Notes under the pieces: generated by a model
Databases searched by the model: none
What the model saw: only the letters and a program-made list of their open reading frames with translations
What the model was told of the DNA's origin: nothing
Translations under genes and position numbers: made by a program
Shown here: in pieces, positions 1 to 6,354 of the stretch
Layout: the number at the start of each line of letters is the position of its first letter
Position numbering within the stretch: the stretch's first letter is position 1
Assembly (NCBI GenBank): GCA_031287585.1
Contig: JAITST010000011.1
Coordinates: 1-8,965 of the forward strand
From: Planctomycetaceae bacterium
Lineage (GTDB): Bacteria; Planctomycetota; Planctomycetia; Pirellulales; Thermoguttaceae
Direction of reading: 5' to 3'
Length of the DNA stretch: 8,965 bases

Positions 1-94
1 TTATTGTTTTACGGTGACTTAACAAGGATTTAGGGCATTATTTTGTTATGTTACTCGGACACGGCATTTTTTGTGCCATTTAGTTGAAAACAAA

Positions 95-120
95 ATCCCC
101 CACTAAAGTTTACACACCCC
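95..120 (-). repeat. G-rich intergenic motif, copy 1
   Basis: Read on the minus strand this stretch is a GGGGTGT block, then GTAAACTTTAGT, then a run of five G and AT. The blocks GGGGTGT and TTTAGTGGGG recur in the same order on the plus strand at about 8796-8819, separated by a similar AAA-rich spacer. That gives two inverted, imperfect copies at opposite ends of the window. Both lie outside genes. I do not recognise a named element. It could be an interspersed repeat or a conserved intergenic signal. Confidence 0.4.
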
Positions 121-147
121 GTAATAACTATCTCCACAATTTGCCTC

Positions 148-176
148 TTGCAATTTTTGTAAAAATACGTTACTAT
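148..176 (+). promoter_or_regulatory. possible sigma-70 promoter for the adaptor gene
   Basis: TTGCAA at 148-153 and TACTAT at 171-176 are separated by 17 bp, and each matches the consensus at four of six positions. Transcription would start near 183. That leaves almost no leader for the ATG at 191 but about 50 nt for the ATG at 233, which mildly favours the internal start. The match is moderate and could be chance in this AT-rich leader. Confidence 0.3.
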
Positions 177-190
177 TACTCTGTCCCCGT

Positions 191-1930
191 ATGGGGATTG
201 CGTCTCTCCAACTTTCGACAATTAATATACTTATGACACGTTCACCCAATATCACGACTACACACTACCAAGCTATATCAAATAAAACTAGCGGCGGCGT
301 TCTCGTTTGGATTCTGGTTCCGCTGGTGGTTATTGGCGTTACTATCGGGGCTGGTTATTATGCTTGGTCGCGTTATGGTGAGCGTTATCAGGAAGCACCG
401 CCGCAGATGATAACGGCGAAACGTGAGTTCTTTGTACACGAGATTCTCGAACGCGGTAGTGTTGATAGTGCGGTCAATATTGAGGTGCGTTGCGAAGTTG
501 AAAGTGCGGGCGGCTTGACTATTATATCAGTCATTCCCGAAGGAACTATCGTCAAAAAGGGCGACCTGCTTGTCGAACTCGATTCATCAACGTTACGTGA
601 AAATGTCGTCAAACAACAAATCACGGTCAACAACAGTCAATCAACTGTCGCAAAATCTGAAGCCGACTTGCGTACCGCCGAATTGACTTTCAAAGAGTAC
701 GACGAAGGCAAGTATCTTGAATCACGAAAAACTATCGAAAACAAAATCGACGCGGCGAAGGAAAAAGAACGTAACGCAACGGCAAACGTAAACTTCAATC
801 AACGTCTGTTACAGCGTGGTTACATAACCGAAATTCAGGCACAGGCGGACGAGTTCGCGTTGCGTCAGGCGAATAACGAGTTAGAGGCGGCATTGCTCGA
901 ATTGGAAGTTCTCAACAAATATACACGTGAGAAAACTAATACACAAAACCAAGCATCAATCGACTCCGCGAAAGCAAAGCTTTCGGCGGACAGAAGGAGT
1001 CTGGAACTCGAAACTGAGCGGTTAAGCCACCTCGAAGAACAACTCACGCGGTGTAAAATTTTAGCACCGCAAGACGGACAAGTTGTGTATTTTCAGCGGC
1101 GTTGGGGTGGTGAAGACGACGTTATCAAGGAAGGTAAGAAAGTGTATGAACGCGAGGTGTTAATCCGTTTGCCCGACCCGTCGCAAATGCAAGTACAGGG
1201 ATTAGTCAATGAGGCGAATATACGGTTGGTGAAAGTTGGACAGCGGGCGACGGTAAAACTTGAGGCGTTTGCAAATCAAGAGTTTGCGGGCGACGTGCGG
1301 ACGGTGAATGACTATCCCGAACGCGGCGGCTGGATGGGCGGAACGATGTCGAAGGAATATATGACGAAGGTGAAAATCAACGAGCCGCCCGCAGGAATTA
1401 AGCCCGGCTTGACCGCAGAGGTTCGTATTGTAGTAAACGAAATTCCCGATGCGTTGACGTTACCGGTGCAAGCGGTTTTCGAGTACCAACGGAAGATGCA
1501 CGTAGTAACGTATGACAATGGCAAGTGGGGAATGAAGGAAGTGAAAATCGGTCCGACGAACGACAAGCAGGTAGTTGTGCTTGAAGGTGTAACCGAAGGT
1601 GAGCAGGTCGTGCTGGGAGCGTGGCAACATCGCGAGAAATTGAACTTGAAAGAAGAACCGAAAGAAGGTGAGGGTGAGAACGGTAAGAACATTGAAACTG
1701 AAAAAACAGATGTCGTAATCGAACCAACAAATAAACCAATCGAACCAGCAAAAACAGAAGCCAGTAGTCAGGAAGTTGGTAAACCGGAGGGCAATAGACA
1801 GGAAGCCGGCAGACCGGCGGGCGGTAATAGACCTGATGGCGGTACCAGACCGGGAACCCCGCGTCCGCCGCGACCAAATCAAGAAACGCAAACGGCTGCA
1901 CCAGCGTTACCGCCGCCAGCAACAAACTAA
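191..1930 (+). CDS. HlyD/MacA-type membrane-fusion (periplasmic adaptor) protein
   Basis: This looks like the adaptor subunit of an envelope efflux or secretion system. Such proteins span the inner membrane once and bridge the periplasm to a transporter partner. Visible in order are a hydrophobic segment at residues 36-58, a first lipoyl half-motif at about 98-131 (PEGTIVKKGDLLVELDSS), and a long alpha-helical coiled-coil hairpin at about 135-288. The second lipoyl half follows (CKILAPQDGQVVYF), then a beta-barrel and C-terminal region at about 322-480 (KPGLTAEVRI). Residues 486-579 form a charged tail ending in Pro/Gly/Asn-rich semi-repeats (EAGRPAGG, GNRPDGG), which is longer than usual for the family. 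The ATG at 191 gives the longest frame. The ATG at 233 (residue 15, MTRSPN) is equally or more likely, and neither has a Shine-Dalgarno. The next gene starts 9 nt after the stop. No ABC or RND transporter gene is inside the window, so the partner is unknown. Confidence 0.85.
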   Translation: MGIASLQLSTINILMTRSPNITTTHYQAISNKTSGGVLVWILVPLVVIGVTIGAGYYAWSRYGERYQEAPPQMITAKREFFVHEILERGSVDSAVNIEVRCEVESAGGLTIISVIPEGTIVKKGDLLVELDSSTLRENVVKQQITVNNSQSTVAKSEADLRTAELTFKEYDEGKYLESRKTIENKIDAAKEKERNATANVNFNQRLLQRGYITEIQAQADEFALRQANNELEAALLELEVLNKYTREKTNTQNQASIDSAKAKLSADRRSLELETERLSHLEEQLTRCKILAPQDGQVVYFQRRWGGEDDVIKEGKKVYEREVLIRLPDPSQMQVQGLVNEANIRLVKVGQRATVKLEAFANQEFAGDVRTVNDYPERGGWMGGTMSKEYMTKVKINEPPAGIKPGLTAEVRIVVNEIPDALTLPVQAVFEYQRKMHVVTYDNGKWGMKEVKIGPTNDKQVVVLEGVTEGEQVVLGAWQHREKLNLKEEPKEGEGENGKNIETEKTDVVIEPTNKPIEPAKTEASSQEVGKPEGNRQEAGRPAGGNRPDGGTRPGTPRPPRPNQETQTAAPALPPPATN

Positions 1931-1939
1931 CCCAATAAA

Positions 1940-2743
1940 ATGCAAGCATTCCACAATCAAATTCGCAACAGATTCCGTCTGTTGTCGTTCTGTATATTGC
2001 TGACGGTCGCGTTGGCTTGCGTGATTGGTGCCGTTATGATTTCGTGCGAACGTCCGCAACCTTTGACACGAGGCGGGTGTTATCTGTTCGGCAGTTTACC
2101 AAACAACTTACAGCAATCGTCATTCTTGCAACCGCTGGCGCAAGTAACAACATCAATTCTGTTGGCGATATACACACTAATAATTACAAGTCCGCTTTGG
2201 TTAAGAAAACCAAGCGTGATGTACTGGATTACGTTTGGCGCGTCAATGATATTACCGCTGCCGATTATTTTTCGTGAGAACGGCTGGGCGAACGCATCGT
2301 TTTTCTGGGTTACAGTAGTAGTGGTTTATACTGCCGCGTTCTTCGTGCAAAAATATAACGTGTTGCAAAAATGGTCGCAAAAAAAACAAGCAACAATAAT
2401 TCACTGCATCGACAATGAAACAGAAAACAGCGAACCAAACATCTCTACCAACACGTTACTAAAAATGACGCGAACACGAGAAAACGGCATCGAACGCATC
2501 GACGCGATATGCCGTATCGACTTCGTACACGGTCAGTCGCTATCAATCCTGCATATACCGTTCGTACCGCCGTTTGAAACAATACCGGAAATCGAGACCG
2601 AGCCGCTAACAGAATCACCGCTAACAATAACGGTACAAAAAATTTTAACAACGGGCGCACGTATAGACGTAAAACGCCAAGCCGCAGATGAAAAGCAAAA
2701 CGTAACGATAGCGGTGGGAGTGGCGGAAGTTGTTAGTAGTTAG
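1940..2743 (+). CDS. four-helix membrane protein of unknown function
   Basis: I do not recognise this 267-aa protein. Four hydrophobic segments are visible at about residues 14-34, 66-86, 93-111 and 119-137. The second half (about 140-267) is hydrophilic and beta-rich with no obvious motif, and probably faces the cytoplasm. Three Cys (27, 36 and 47) lie in or just after the first segment. The gene follows the adaptor gene by only 9 nt, so the two are very likely co-transcribed and may work together. It has no nucleotide-binding motifs and is not an ABC permease of a type I know. No Shine-Dalgarno precedes the ATG, so translation may be coupled to the upstream gene. Confidence 0.75.
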   Translation: MQAFHNQIRNRFRLLSFCILLTVALACVIGAVMISCERPQPLTRGGCYLFGSLPNNLQQSSFLQPLAQVTTSILLAIYTLIITSPLWLRKPSVMYWITFGASMILPLPIIFRENGWANASFFWVTVVVVYTAAFFVQKYNVLQKWSQKKQATIIHCIDNETENSEPNISTNTLLKMTRTRENGIERIDAICRIDFVHGQSLSILHIPFVPPFETIPEIETEPLTESPLTITVQKILTTGARIDVKRQAADEKQNVTIAVGVAEVVSS

Positions 2744-2763
2744 TTTGTGATGTTTAGCAAACT
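2742..2763 (+). terminator. weak hairpin after the membrane-protein gene
   Basis: AGTTTG at 2742-2747 pairs with CAAACT at 2758-2763 around a 10-nt loop, and the stem begins inside the stop codon. No T-run follows, so termination here is doubtful. Confidence 0.2.
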
Positions 2764-2830
2764 CTCCGCAACTCGCCACCATTGAGTTCACTCTTTGACC
2801 AAATTACGCAAACATTTGAGCGTCACTCGT

Positions 2831-2846
2831 CATTGCTATAGTAATG
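2831..2846. other. 16-bp near-palindrome in the convergent gap
   Basis: CATTGCTATAGTAATG is self-complementary at 14 of 16 positions. It lies between two convergent genes, so it is unlikely to be an operator. It may be chance or part of an end-of-transcript structure. Confidence 0.2.
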
Positions 2847-2870
2847 TCTTCTAAAAGTAGGTTGATAGAT

Positions 2871-2901
2871 GAAAAAATAAAAAGCATTCATACATTTTTT
2901 C
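2871..2901 (-). terminator. possible AT-rich terminator of the caspase gene
   Basis: On the minus strand, 20 nt after the caspase stop codon, GAAAAAAT (2901-2894) can pair with ATTTTTTC (2878-2871). The stretch includes a T-rich run. The stem has only one G-C pair, so the call is weak, but no better candidate exists in this 177-bp convergent gap. Confidence 0.25.
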
Positions 2902-2920
2902 AACGGCTGAACTACACCTA

Positions 2921-4231
2921 CTAAAAAAACGGAATACCCGGAATCGATGGTCTCGGAATCGACGGAATCGGAGCACCAAATCCTCTTGCAGTGTCCACGA
3001 TGTTTTTCGCATTCTGGTACTTTTGTGCAATATTCTTAACACGCGACACATTTTGTTCTTTGGCAAGTATCGTTTTACGCTCATCAAGGTTGATTGTTTT
3101 TCGTGTTTCACCAGTGTACCCCATAATCACCGCCGTTGATGTTTCACTTGCGGACATCGATGGTTTTTGTGAGAATTTCCCGTCATACTGTTCTTTGACA
3201 TAGTCCCGCGTCTTCCGTATAACGTAATCGGTCAACTCAAAGAAATTGATTTCGCCGTCTCCTTTGATCACGATTTCGTTGCCTTTCGCATCAAGTTCCG
3301 TTTGTTCGTCTGCTTTGCCGCTCAACGCTTCAAGGACAAACTTTGTAAAAATGCCGTGTCCCGCCTTTCCGTCTTCAAGGGATTGCTGCCCTTTGCGGCA
3401 ACTCGAAAAACGTACCAAATTATCGAAAGACATTAAGTCCTCTTCGGCAAATGCGACATTCTCTGGATTGGTGATCACACCGCCGCGAAACTTCACGCTT
3501 CGTTGCGCGACGAGCCGTTCGTCAGGAACATCGGCAGTATGGTCGGCGGTTTTAACAATATCGCCGTCCACTTTCGGGGCGGTGTTCCGACACGCGTCGA
3601 GAATCGCGATTTTGAATACCTCTTCCTTGTCGGCGGAAGGGTCAAACAATTCCTTAATCGGAATCAAATTGCCGCCGGTATCCCACTCTTTATTGTCCCC
3701 GTCATAGACGATTTTTGTATCCGCCGGACAAAGATATGACTGAAATGTTGTTACGCCGTTTTTCGTAACAGGAAGCGCAATACCGTGTCCGCTAAACGCA
3801 ACTAATACGATTTCCCCCGGCTTTGCTTTCGCGTTGACTTCATTGAGACAGCGTTGAATGTTTGCCGTTGTCGGTTTATGCAAATCGTCTTCGTTATCGC
3901 TCAACAGTGTTATGTCCTGTTCTTTCGCGAATTTTGCTTTGACAAATGCATCCCGCAGTGCCTTCATATCGTTGACACAGCAGTTGAGCGACGGAAATTC
4001 TAACTCGTTATCGCTTTCCGGTTTGCGGTATTGATTGATACCAATAAGAACGGCATAAGCATAAACGCTTTTGGTTTCTTTTGGCTGTTCGGTATCGGGT
4101 TTCGCGGGCGCATCAATGACCGATTTTTGTTGAGGTTGCGGTTGGCGCGACCAACGCTGCGCAAGCACATCGGCAGGGATAAACAAACTTACCGTAACGG
4201 CAAGTAACAATAACGCAATGGTATTTTTCAT
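2921..4231 (-). CDS. exported caspase-family (peptidase C14) protein
   Basis: This is a cysteine protease of the caspase/metacaspase fold, cutting after Asp or basic residues depending on subfamily. An N-terminal signal peptide is visible: MKNT, a hydrophobic core at residues 5-19, and a likely cut near VLAQ at 22-25. The protein is therefore probably periplasmic or surface-located. The p20-like domain spans about 56-300. It starts with AYAVLIGINQY, has the catalytic His149 in VAFSGHG and the catalytic Cys214 in ILDACRN, both intact. A later segment (GHGIFTKFVLEAL, 291-303) is typical of bacterial C14 domains. Residues 304-360 suit a p10-like region. The C-terminus is helical (about 380-415) and ends in repeated Ile-Pro steps (PSIPRPSIPGIP). 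The start has no Shine-Dalgarno, but a pyrimidine-rich leader precedes it. A GYF_2 gene lies 80 nt upstream on the same strand. Substrate and cleavage preference cannot be read from the sequence. Confidence 0.88.
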   Translation of the reverse strand: MKNTIALLLLAVTVSLFIPADVLAQRWSRQPQPQQKSVIDAPAKPDTEQPKETKSVYAYAVLIGINQYRKPESDNELEFPSLNCCVNDMKALRDAFVKAKFAKEQDITLLSDNEDDLHKPTTANIQRCLNEVNAKAKPGEIVLVAFSGHGIALPVTKNGVTTFQSYLCPADTKIVYDGDNKEWDTGGNLIPIKELFDPSADKEEVFKIAILDACRNTAPKVDGDIVKTADHTADVPDERLVAQRSVKFRGGVITNPENVAFAEEDLMSFDNLVRFSSCRKGQQSLEDGKAGHGIFTKFVLEALSGKADEQTELDAKGNEIVIKGDGEINFFELTDYVIRKTRDYVKEQYDGKFSQKPSMSASETSTAVIMGYTGETRKTINLDERKTILAKEQNVSRVKNIAQKYQNAKNIVDTARGFGAPIPSIPRPSIPGIPFF

Positions 4232-4241
4232 ACGTGTTGTA

Positions 4242-4271
4242 AAAGTAAAGGTTAAAGGTGAAAAAGAGAGA
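4242..4271 (-). promoter_or_regulatory. pyrimidine-rich leader of the caspase gene
   Basis: In the mRNA sense this is a long C/U tract (CTCTCTCTTTTTCACC, then TTTAACCTTTACTTT) ending about 10 nt before the ATG, with no purine-rich ribosome site. A similar CCTTTACCTTT tract sits before the gene starting at 7275. An S1-type contact in place of a Shine-Dalgarno is possible but is inference. Confidence 0.3.
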
Positions 4272-4281
4272 GCAGTAAATA

Positions 4282-4309
4282 ATTATCTCCCGCAAGGTCA
4301 TGTGTGCAA
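4282..4309 (-). promoter_or_regulatory. possible promoter for the caspase gene
   Basis: On the minus strand TTGCAC (4309-4304) and GATAAT (4287-4282) are 16 bp apart. The -10 matches at five of six positions, the -35 at only three. The same 16-bp spacing is used by the two strong promoters in this window. If real, the caspase gene can be transcribed apart from the GYF_2 gene. Confidence 0.28.
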
Positions 4310-4311
4310 CA

Positions 4312-4457
4312 TTATTTCTTATGTAGAACAATGTCCAAATACATTACTTTACCAGCACCGATGACAACCGTTGCCGCTTCGTCCGAGTCAACGGACTGCG
4401 TTTTAACCGGAACAATCTTAACGATTTGTCTGGGACGGAACCGCCAGCAAAGTTTTT
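4312..4457 (-). pseudogene. out-of-frame 3' end of the GYF_2 gene
   Basis: In the -1 frame relative to the GYF_2 gene the minus strand encodes RPRQIVKIVPVKTQSV, then DSDEAATVVIGAGKV and MYLDIVLHKK, stopping with TAA at 4312-4314. This has the alternating hydrophobic pattern and codon choice of real coding sequence, while the annotated frame over the same bases is Arg/Lys/Leu-rich and unlike a fold. The run of five A on the coding strand (4457-4453, within ACCAAAAACTTT) is the natural place for a lost base. Restoring one A there gives a continuous protein of about 122 residues. CAAAAAC also resembles, but does not match, a canonical -1 slippery heptamer. Confidence 0.55.
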
Positions 4458-4679
4458 GGTGACCTGATACGCCTTACCTGTCATTTGCTCTCCTCCGAAA
4501 CTGGGCGGAGGTGATAGCAACCCCGGCACTTGGCTGGCGGAAAACCACGATCCGTCTTCGCCTTGTCTGACTTGTGTTGCGGCGATGATAACGCCTTGGG
4601 CGACTGCTTGTTTGATTTGAGCCGATTCACACGGACCGGTAACGTTTTCGCCATTCTTGTAATACCACGATGCTGACAT
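4344..4679 (-). CDS. DUF4339/GYF_2-domain protein, apparently frameshifted
   Basis: The start at 4679 gives MSASWYYKNGENVTGP, where the domain begins immediately. An upstream ATG at 4751 would add 24 residues unlike the domain, so I prefer 4679. The GYF_2 (DUF4339) pattern is clear over the first 55 residues: WYY, GP, a helix with QIKQAVAQG, a strand with TQVR, then GSWFSASQVPGL. Such domains are thought to bind peptides and are common in planctomycetes. A proline-rich linker (SPPPSFGG) and MTGKAYQV follow. After about residue 75 the frame turns into a basic, low-complexity tail ending at 4344. The alternative minus frame there reads as normal protein down to 4312. The gene is therefore probably broken by a one-base loss, a sequencing error, or recoded. 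The caspase gene lies 80 nt downstream of the restored stop. Confidence 0.65.
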   Translation of the reverse strand: MSASWYYKNGENVTGPCESAQIKQAVAQGVIIAATQVRQGEDGSWFSASQVPGLLSPPPSFGGEQMTGKAYQVTKNFAGGSVPDKSLRLFRLKRSPLTRTKRQRLSSVLVK

Positions 4680-4779
4680 TGAATTGAGTTTGTTAGGTTT
4701 TTGCGAGAAACGCGAGCAAGACCGCTTCACGAACAGAAGTGGTGCGTTCATTCAGATAGGTTTATTCCATCTGTCCAAC

Positions 4780-5011
4780 GCGAGGTGCTTCGCTATTTAC
4801 ACCGAAATCGCAATGCTGAAAATTCCCATTGCAAGTGTGCGCAGACACTCTCCTTTCGGGAGCCACACAACTTTTCACACTTGATATTGGGGCATCTTCA
4901 CACAGCAAGCCGTTGGACAGCGAAGTCAACCAATCCGTCTTTCGACGGCTAAATGAATTGCTGACGAACTCTAAATTTTTCTCCGAATCACAACGATTCG
5001 GACATTTTATT
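4780..5011 (+). ncRNA. candidate structured RNA, series of hairpins
   Basis: Six stem-loops can be drawn by eye: GCGA/TCGC (4780-4793), GCAATG/CATTGC (4810-4832), GTGT/ACAC (4835-4848), CTCC/GGAG (4850-4862), CCGTC/GACGG with a TTTC loop (4935-4948), and an 8-bp stem at 4982-5002. The first four are nearly contiguous. The last is followed by CATTTTATT on the plus strand, which suggests a plus-strand transcript ending there. It does not match RNase P, tmRNA, SRP or 6S RNA features that I know. No clear promoter was found on the left. Short stems also arise by chance, so this is a hypothesis. Confidence 0.25.
4982..5011 (+). terminator. hairpin with T-rich tail
   Basis: TCCGAATC (4982-4989) and GATTCGGA (4995-5002) form a perfect 8-bp stem with a 5-nt loop, followed by CATTTTATT. 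It resembles a plus-strand intrinsic terminator, although the T-run is interrupted. There is no plus-strand gene immediately upstream to need one, which is why a non-coding transcript is suggested. On the minus strand the stem is followed by A residues, so termination in that direction is unlikely. Confidence 0.45.
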
Positions 5012-5112
5012 GATTCTAGTATTCTGATGCCGCTGTTACGCAAAGCATAAAAAAGACCAAAGGGGTGCGATAATTTTTTGTGGATTTAACGAAACCACTG
5101 AACACGCATCAA

Positions 5113-5140
5113 TTGACATAATGTTTTGAACGTGTATAAT
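5113..5140 (+). promoter_or_regulatory. consensus sigma-70 promoter of the thioesterase gene
   Basis: TTGACA at 5113-5118 and TATAAT at 5135-5140 are both perfect consensus hexamers, 16 bp apart. Transcription should start near 5147, leaving a leader of about 44 nt before the ATG at 5191. This is the strongest promoter in the window and implies constitutive housekeeping-sigma expression. Confidence 0.8.
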
Positions 5141-5190
5141 CTACTCGTCCGTCGCGGTGACGAACCAATTCTTAACCAATCGTTCAAACA

Positions 5191-5577
5191 ATGCACAACA
5201 AACATTCGATCGAAATTCGTGTACGGTATCAGGAGACTGACCAGGGCGGTTTACTTTATCACGGCAATTACTTTGCGTATTTCGAGATGGGACGTACTGA
5301 ATTGTTGCGGAGTTCTGGTTATACGTATCGCGAGATGGAAGCGGCAGGTGCGTTCGCGGTTGTGGTGAAACTTGATTGCAGTTATAAACGTCCGGCACGT
5401 TACGACGATTTGTTGACACTCAACACCGAAATTGTCCGTTCAACAAAATTCAAAGTCGAACACGAATATACACTCTATCGCAACGAAGAGTTGTTGGCGA
5501 TTGCCCACACAACAATAGGATTCGTAAACCGTGAAGGTATTATAGTTCCGGTGCCGGAATGGATGGCGATAGAATAA
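5191..5577 (+). CDS. acyl-CoA thioesterase, YbgC/FadM (4HBT hotdog) family
   Basis: This is a hotdog-fold thioesterase, which hydrolyses acyl-CoA thioesters in the cytoplasm. The family signature is complete near the N-terminus: RYQETDQGGLLYHGNYFAYF, then EMGRTELLR. It contains the active-site Asp17, His24 in YHGNY and the conserved Glu32. The second half (CSYKRPARYDDLLTL, then KVEHEYTLYR and AHTTIGFV) is the usual strand region. The length of 128 aa is normal for the family. The start at 5191 directly precedes the first strand and fits the promoter at 5113-5140. No Shine-Dalgarno is seen. In Proteobacteria ybgC sits beside tol-pal genes, but no such genes are here and it appears monocistronic. 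The exact substrate (short-chain, long-chain or aromatic acyl-CoA) cannot be assigned. Confidence 0.9.
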   Translation: MHNKHSIEIRVRYQETDQGGLLYHGNYFAYFEMGRTELLRSSGYTYREMEAAGAFAVVVKLDCSYKRPARYDDLLTLNTEIVRSTKFKVEHEYTLYRNEELLAIAHTTIGFVNREGIIVPVPEWMAIE

Positions 5578-5589
5578 CCGTCCGCGCAC

Positions 5590-5624
5590 AAAAAAATCGT
5601 TCACAAAAAAACAATCGTGAACGA
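5590..5624 (-). terminator. intrinsic terminator of the tRNA-Ala transcript
   Basis: On the minus strand TCGTTCAC (5624-5617) pairs with GTGAACGA (5604-5597), a perfect 8-bp stem around a 12-nt T-rich loop, followed directly by seven T (5596-5590). It begins 5 nt after the tRNA 3' end. It may also stop transcripts reading through from the HIT gene. On the plus strand there is no T-run, so it does not clearly serve the thioesterase gene. Confidence 0.85.
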
Positions 5625-5628
5625 AAAA

Positions 5629-5701
5629 TGGAGGATAACGGGCTCGAACCGATGACCTTTTGGCTGCCAGCCAAACGCTCTCCCAACTGAGCTAATCCCC
5701 C
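5629..5701 (-). tRNA. tRNA-Ala (anticodon GGC)
   Basis: The minus strand folds as a 73-nt cloverleaf. The acceptor stem is GGGGGAT/ATCCTCC with one G-U pair and discriminator A, the D-stem is GCTC/GAGC, and the anticodon stem is TTTGG/CCAAA. The loop CTGGCAG gives anticodon GGC, reading Ala codons GCC and GCU. The variable region is AGGTC and the T-loop TTCGAGC. The T-stem ATCGG/CCGTT has one T-T mismatch (50-64). CCA is not encoded; T residues follow directly. A strong promoter lies just upstream and a strong terminator just downstream, so it is an independent transcription unit between the HIT and thioesterase genes. Confidence 0.95.
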
Positions 5702-5720
5702 GTCGATAAACACCCGTACA

Positions 5721-5748
5721 ATTCTAACCGCAAATACAAATTTGTCAA
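5721..5748 (-). promoter_or_regulatory. sigma-70 promoter of tRNA-Ala
   Basis: On the minus strand TTGACA (5748-5743) and TAGAAT (5726-5721) are separated by 16 bp, placing the start near 5714, about 13 nt before the mature tRNA. The -35 is perfect and the -10 matches at five of six. It sits in the 82-nt gap after the HIT gene and uses the same spacing as the thioesterase promoter. Confidence 0.75.
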
Positions 5749-5783
5749 GCGGTGCGTCGGGCATTTTGATTCCTTTTTTTGTT

Positions 5784-6314
5784 CTATTCTCTCACAACGC
5801 TAATCAATTCCCACAACGCTTCCAACGCCTGCGGTATGACTTTTGTTGACGCAACCGAAGTCATATAGTTTACGTCGCCGCTCCATCGCGGTACGATATG
5901 CCAATGTAAATGACCGGGCAAACCCGCTCCGGCGGCTTGACCGAGATTGAGTCCAACGTTAAAACCGTCTGGATGTAACGACGATTCAAGACGTGAAACC
6001 CAAAACGTTATTCGTTCAAAAAGTTCGCTGCGTTCATCACTCGTCAACAAGTCAAGCCGACTAATATGCCGTTTTGGTGTGATGAGCAGATGACCGTTGT
6101 TGTACGGAAACTTGTTGAGAACCGCAATCGTTTGTTCAGTTCTATCAATAACCAGTCTCGCCTTGTTACGTGAATCAGCAACCGCCTGACACAAAAAACA
6201 ATCAGCGTCACCATCCGGCAAAACGGAAACCGATGACGCAACATCCGCGACTTTATCCGTGTCGTCATCAACGACATAAGCCAGCCGCCAAGGAGCCCAA
6301 AGAACATCGTTCAT
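5784..6314 (-). CDS. HIT-family nucleotide hydrolase/transferase
   Basis: This 176-aa protein has the histidine triad HLHWHIV (His135, 137, 139) preceded by GLPG. In this superfamily the middle His (137) is the nucleophile attacking the alpha-phosphate of a nucleotide. The N-terminus LWAPWRLAYV, the CFLC pair (Cys39, Cys42), NKFPYNNGHLLITPKRH (67-83) and the total length match the bacterial HIT subgroup related to diadenosine tetraphosphate phosphorylase/hydrolase. The Cys pair with His in that subgroup can hold a zinc ion. It likely acts in the cytoplasm on Ap4A-like or AMP-linked compounds, though the exact substrate is not visible. It starts 40 nt after the stop of the 306-aa gene on the same strand, so the two are probably co-transcribed. 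No clear terminator separates it from the tRNA promoter. Confidence 0.92.
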   Translation of the reverse strand: MNDVLWAPWRLAYVVDDDTDKVADVASSVSVLPDGDADCFLCQAVADSRNKARLVIDRTEQTIAVLNKFPYNNGHLLITPKRHISRLDLLTSDERSELFERITFWVSRLESSLHPDGFNVGLNLGQAAGAGLPGHLHWHIVPRWSGDVNYMTSVASTKVIPQALEALWELISVVRE

Positions 6315-6354
6315 AGTTGTTTCCGTAATGAGAGATAGGAGTTTGTTGCTCGCC

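Larger units (their letters stand above)
4680..5190. other. 511-bp gap without a convincing protein gene
   Basis: Short open frames occur on both strands (for example 4829-5050 plus and 4762-5043 minus), but none shows a recognisable domain, ribosome site or sensible composition. The left part holds the leader of the GYF_2 gene. The middle (4780-5002) carries a chain of short hairpins described separately. The right end (5113-5190) holds the strong promoter and 5' leader of the thioesterase gene. No transposase remnant or terminal inverted repeats were seen. Confidence 0.5.

Noticed and set aside
1398..1949. 183-aa minus-strand open frame opposite the adaptor gene
   Set aside because: It lies antisense to a clear HlyD-family coding frame, and its Leu/Arg/Ser-rich low-complexity composition is typical of a shadow frame.
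4113..4331. 72-aa minus-strand open frame across the caspase start
   Set aside because: It overlaps the signal peptide of the caspase in another frame and has no supporting motif.
4762..5043. 93-aa minus-strand open frame
   Set aside because: Composition is unlike the neighbouring genes, no domain or start signal is seen, and it overlaps the hairpin series.
4829..5050. 73-aa plus-strand open frame
   Set aside because: No ribosome site, no recognisable domain, and an overlapping open frame on the other strand. The region is better explained by leaders and hairpins.
5540..5764. 74-aa minus-strand open frame containing GLAQLGERLAGSQKVIGSSP
   Set aside because: It is a read-through of the tRNA-Ala gene, a well-known type of spurious protein.
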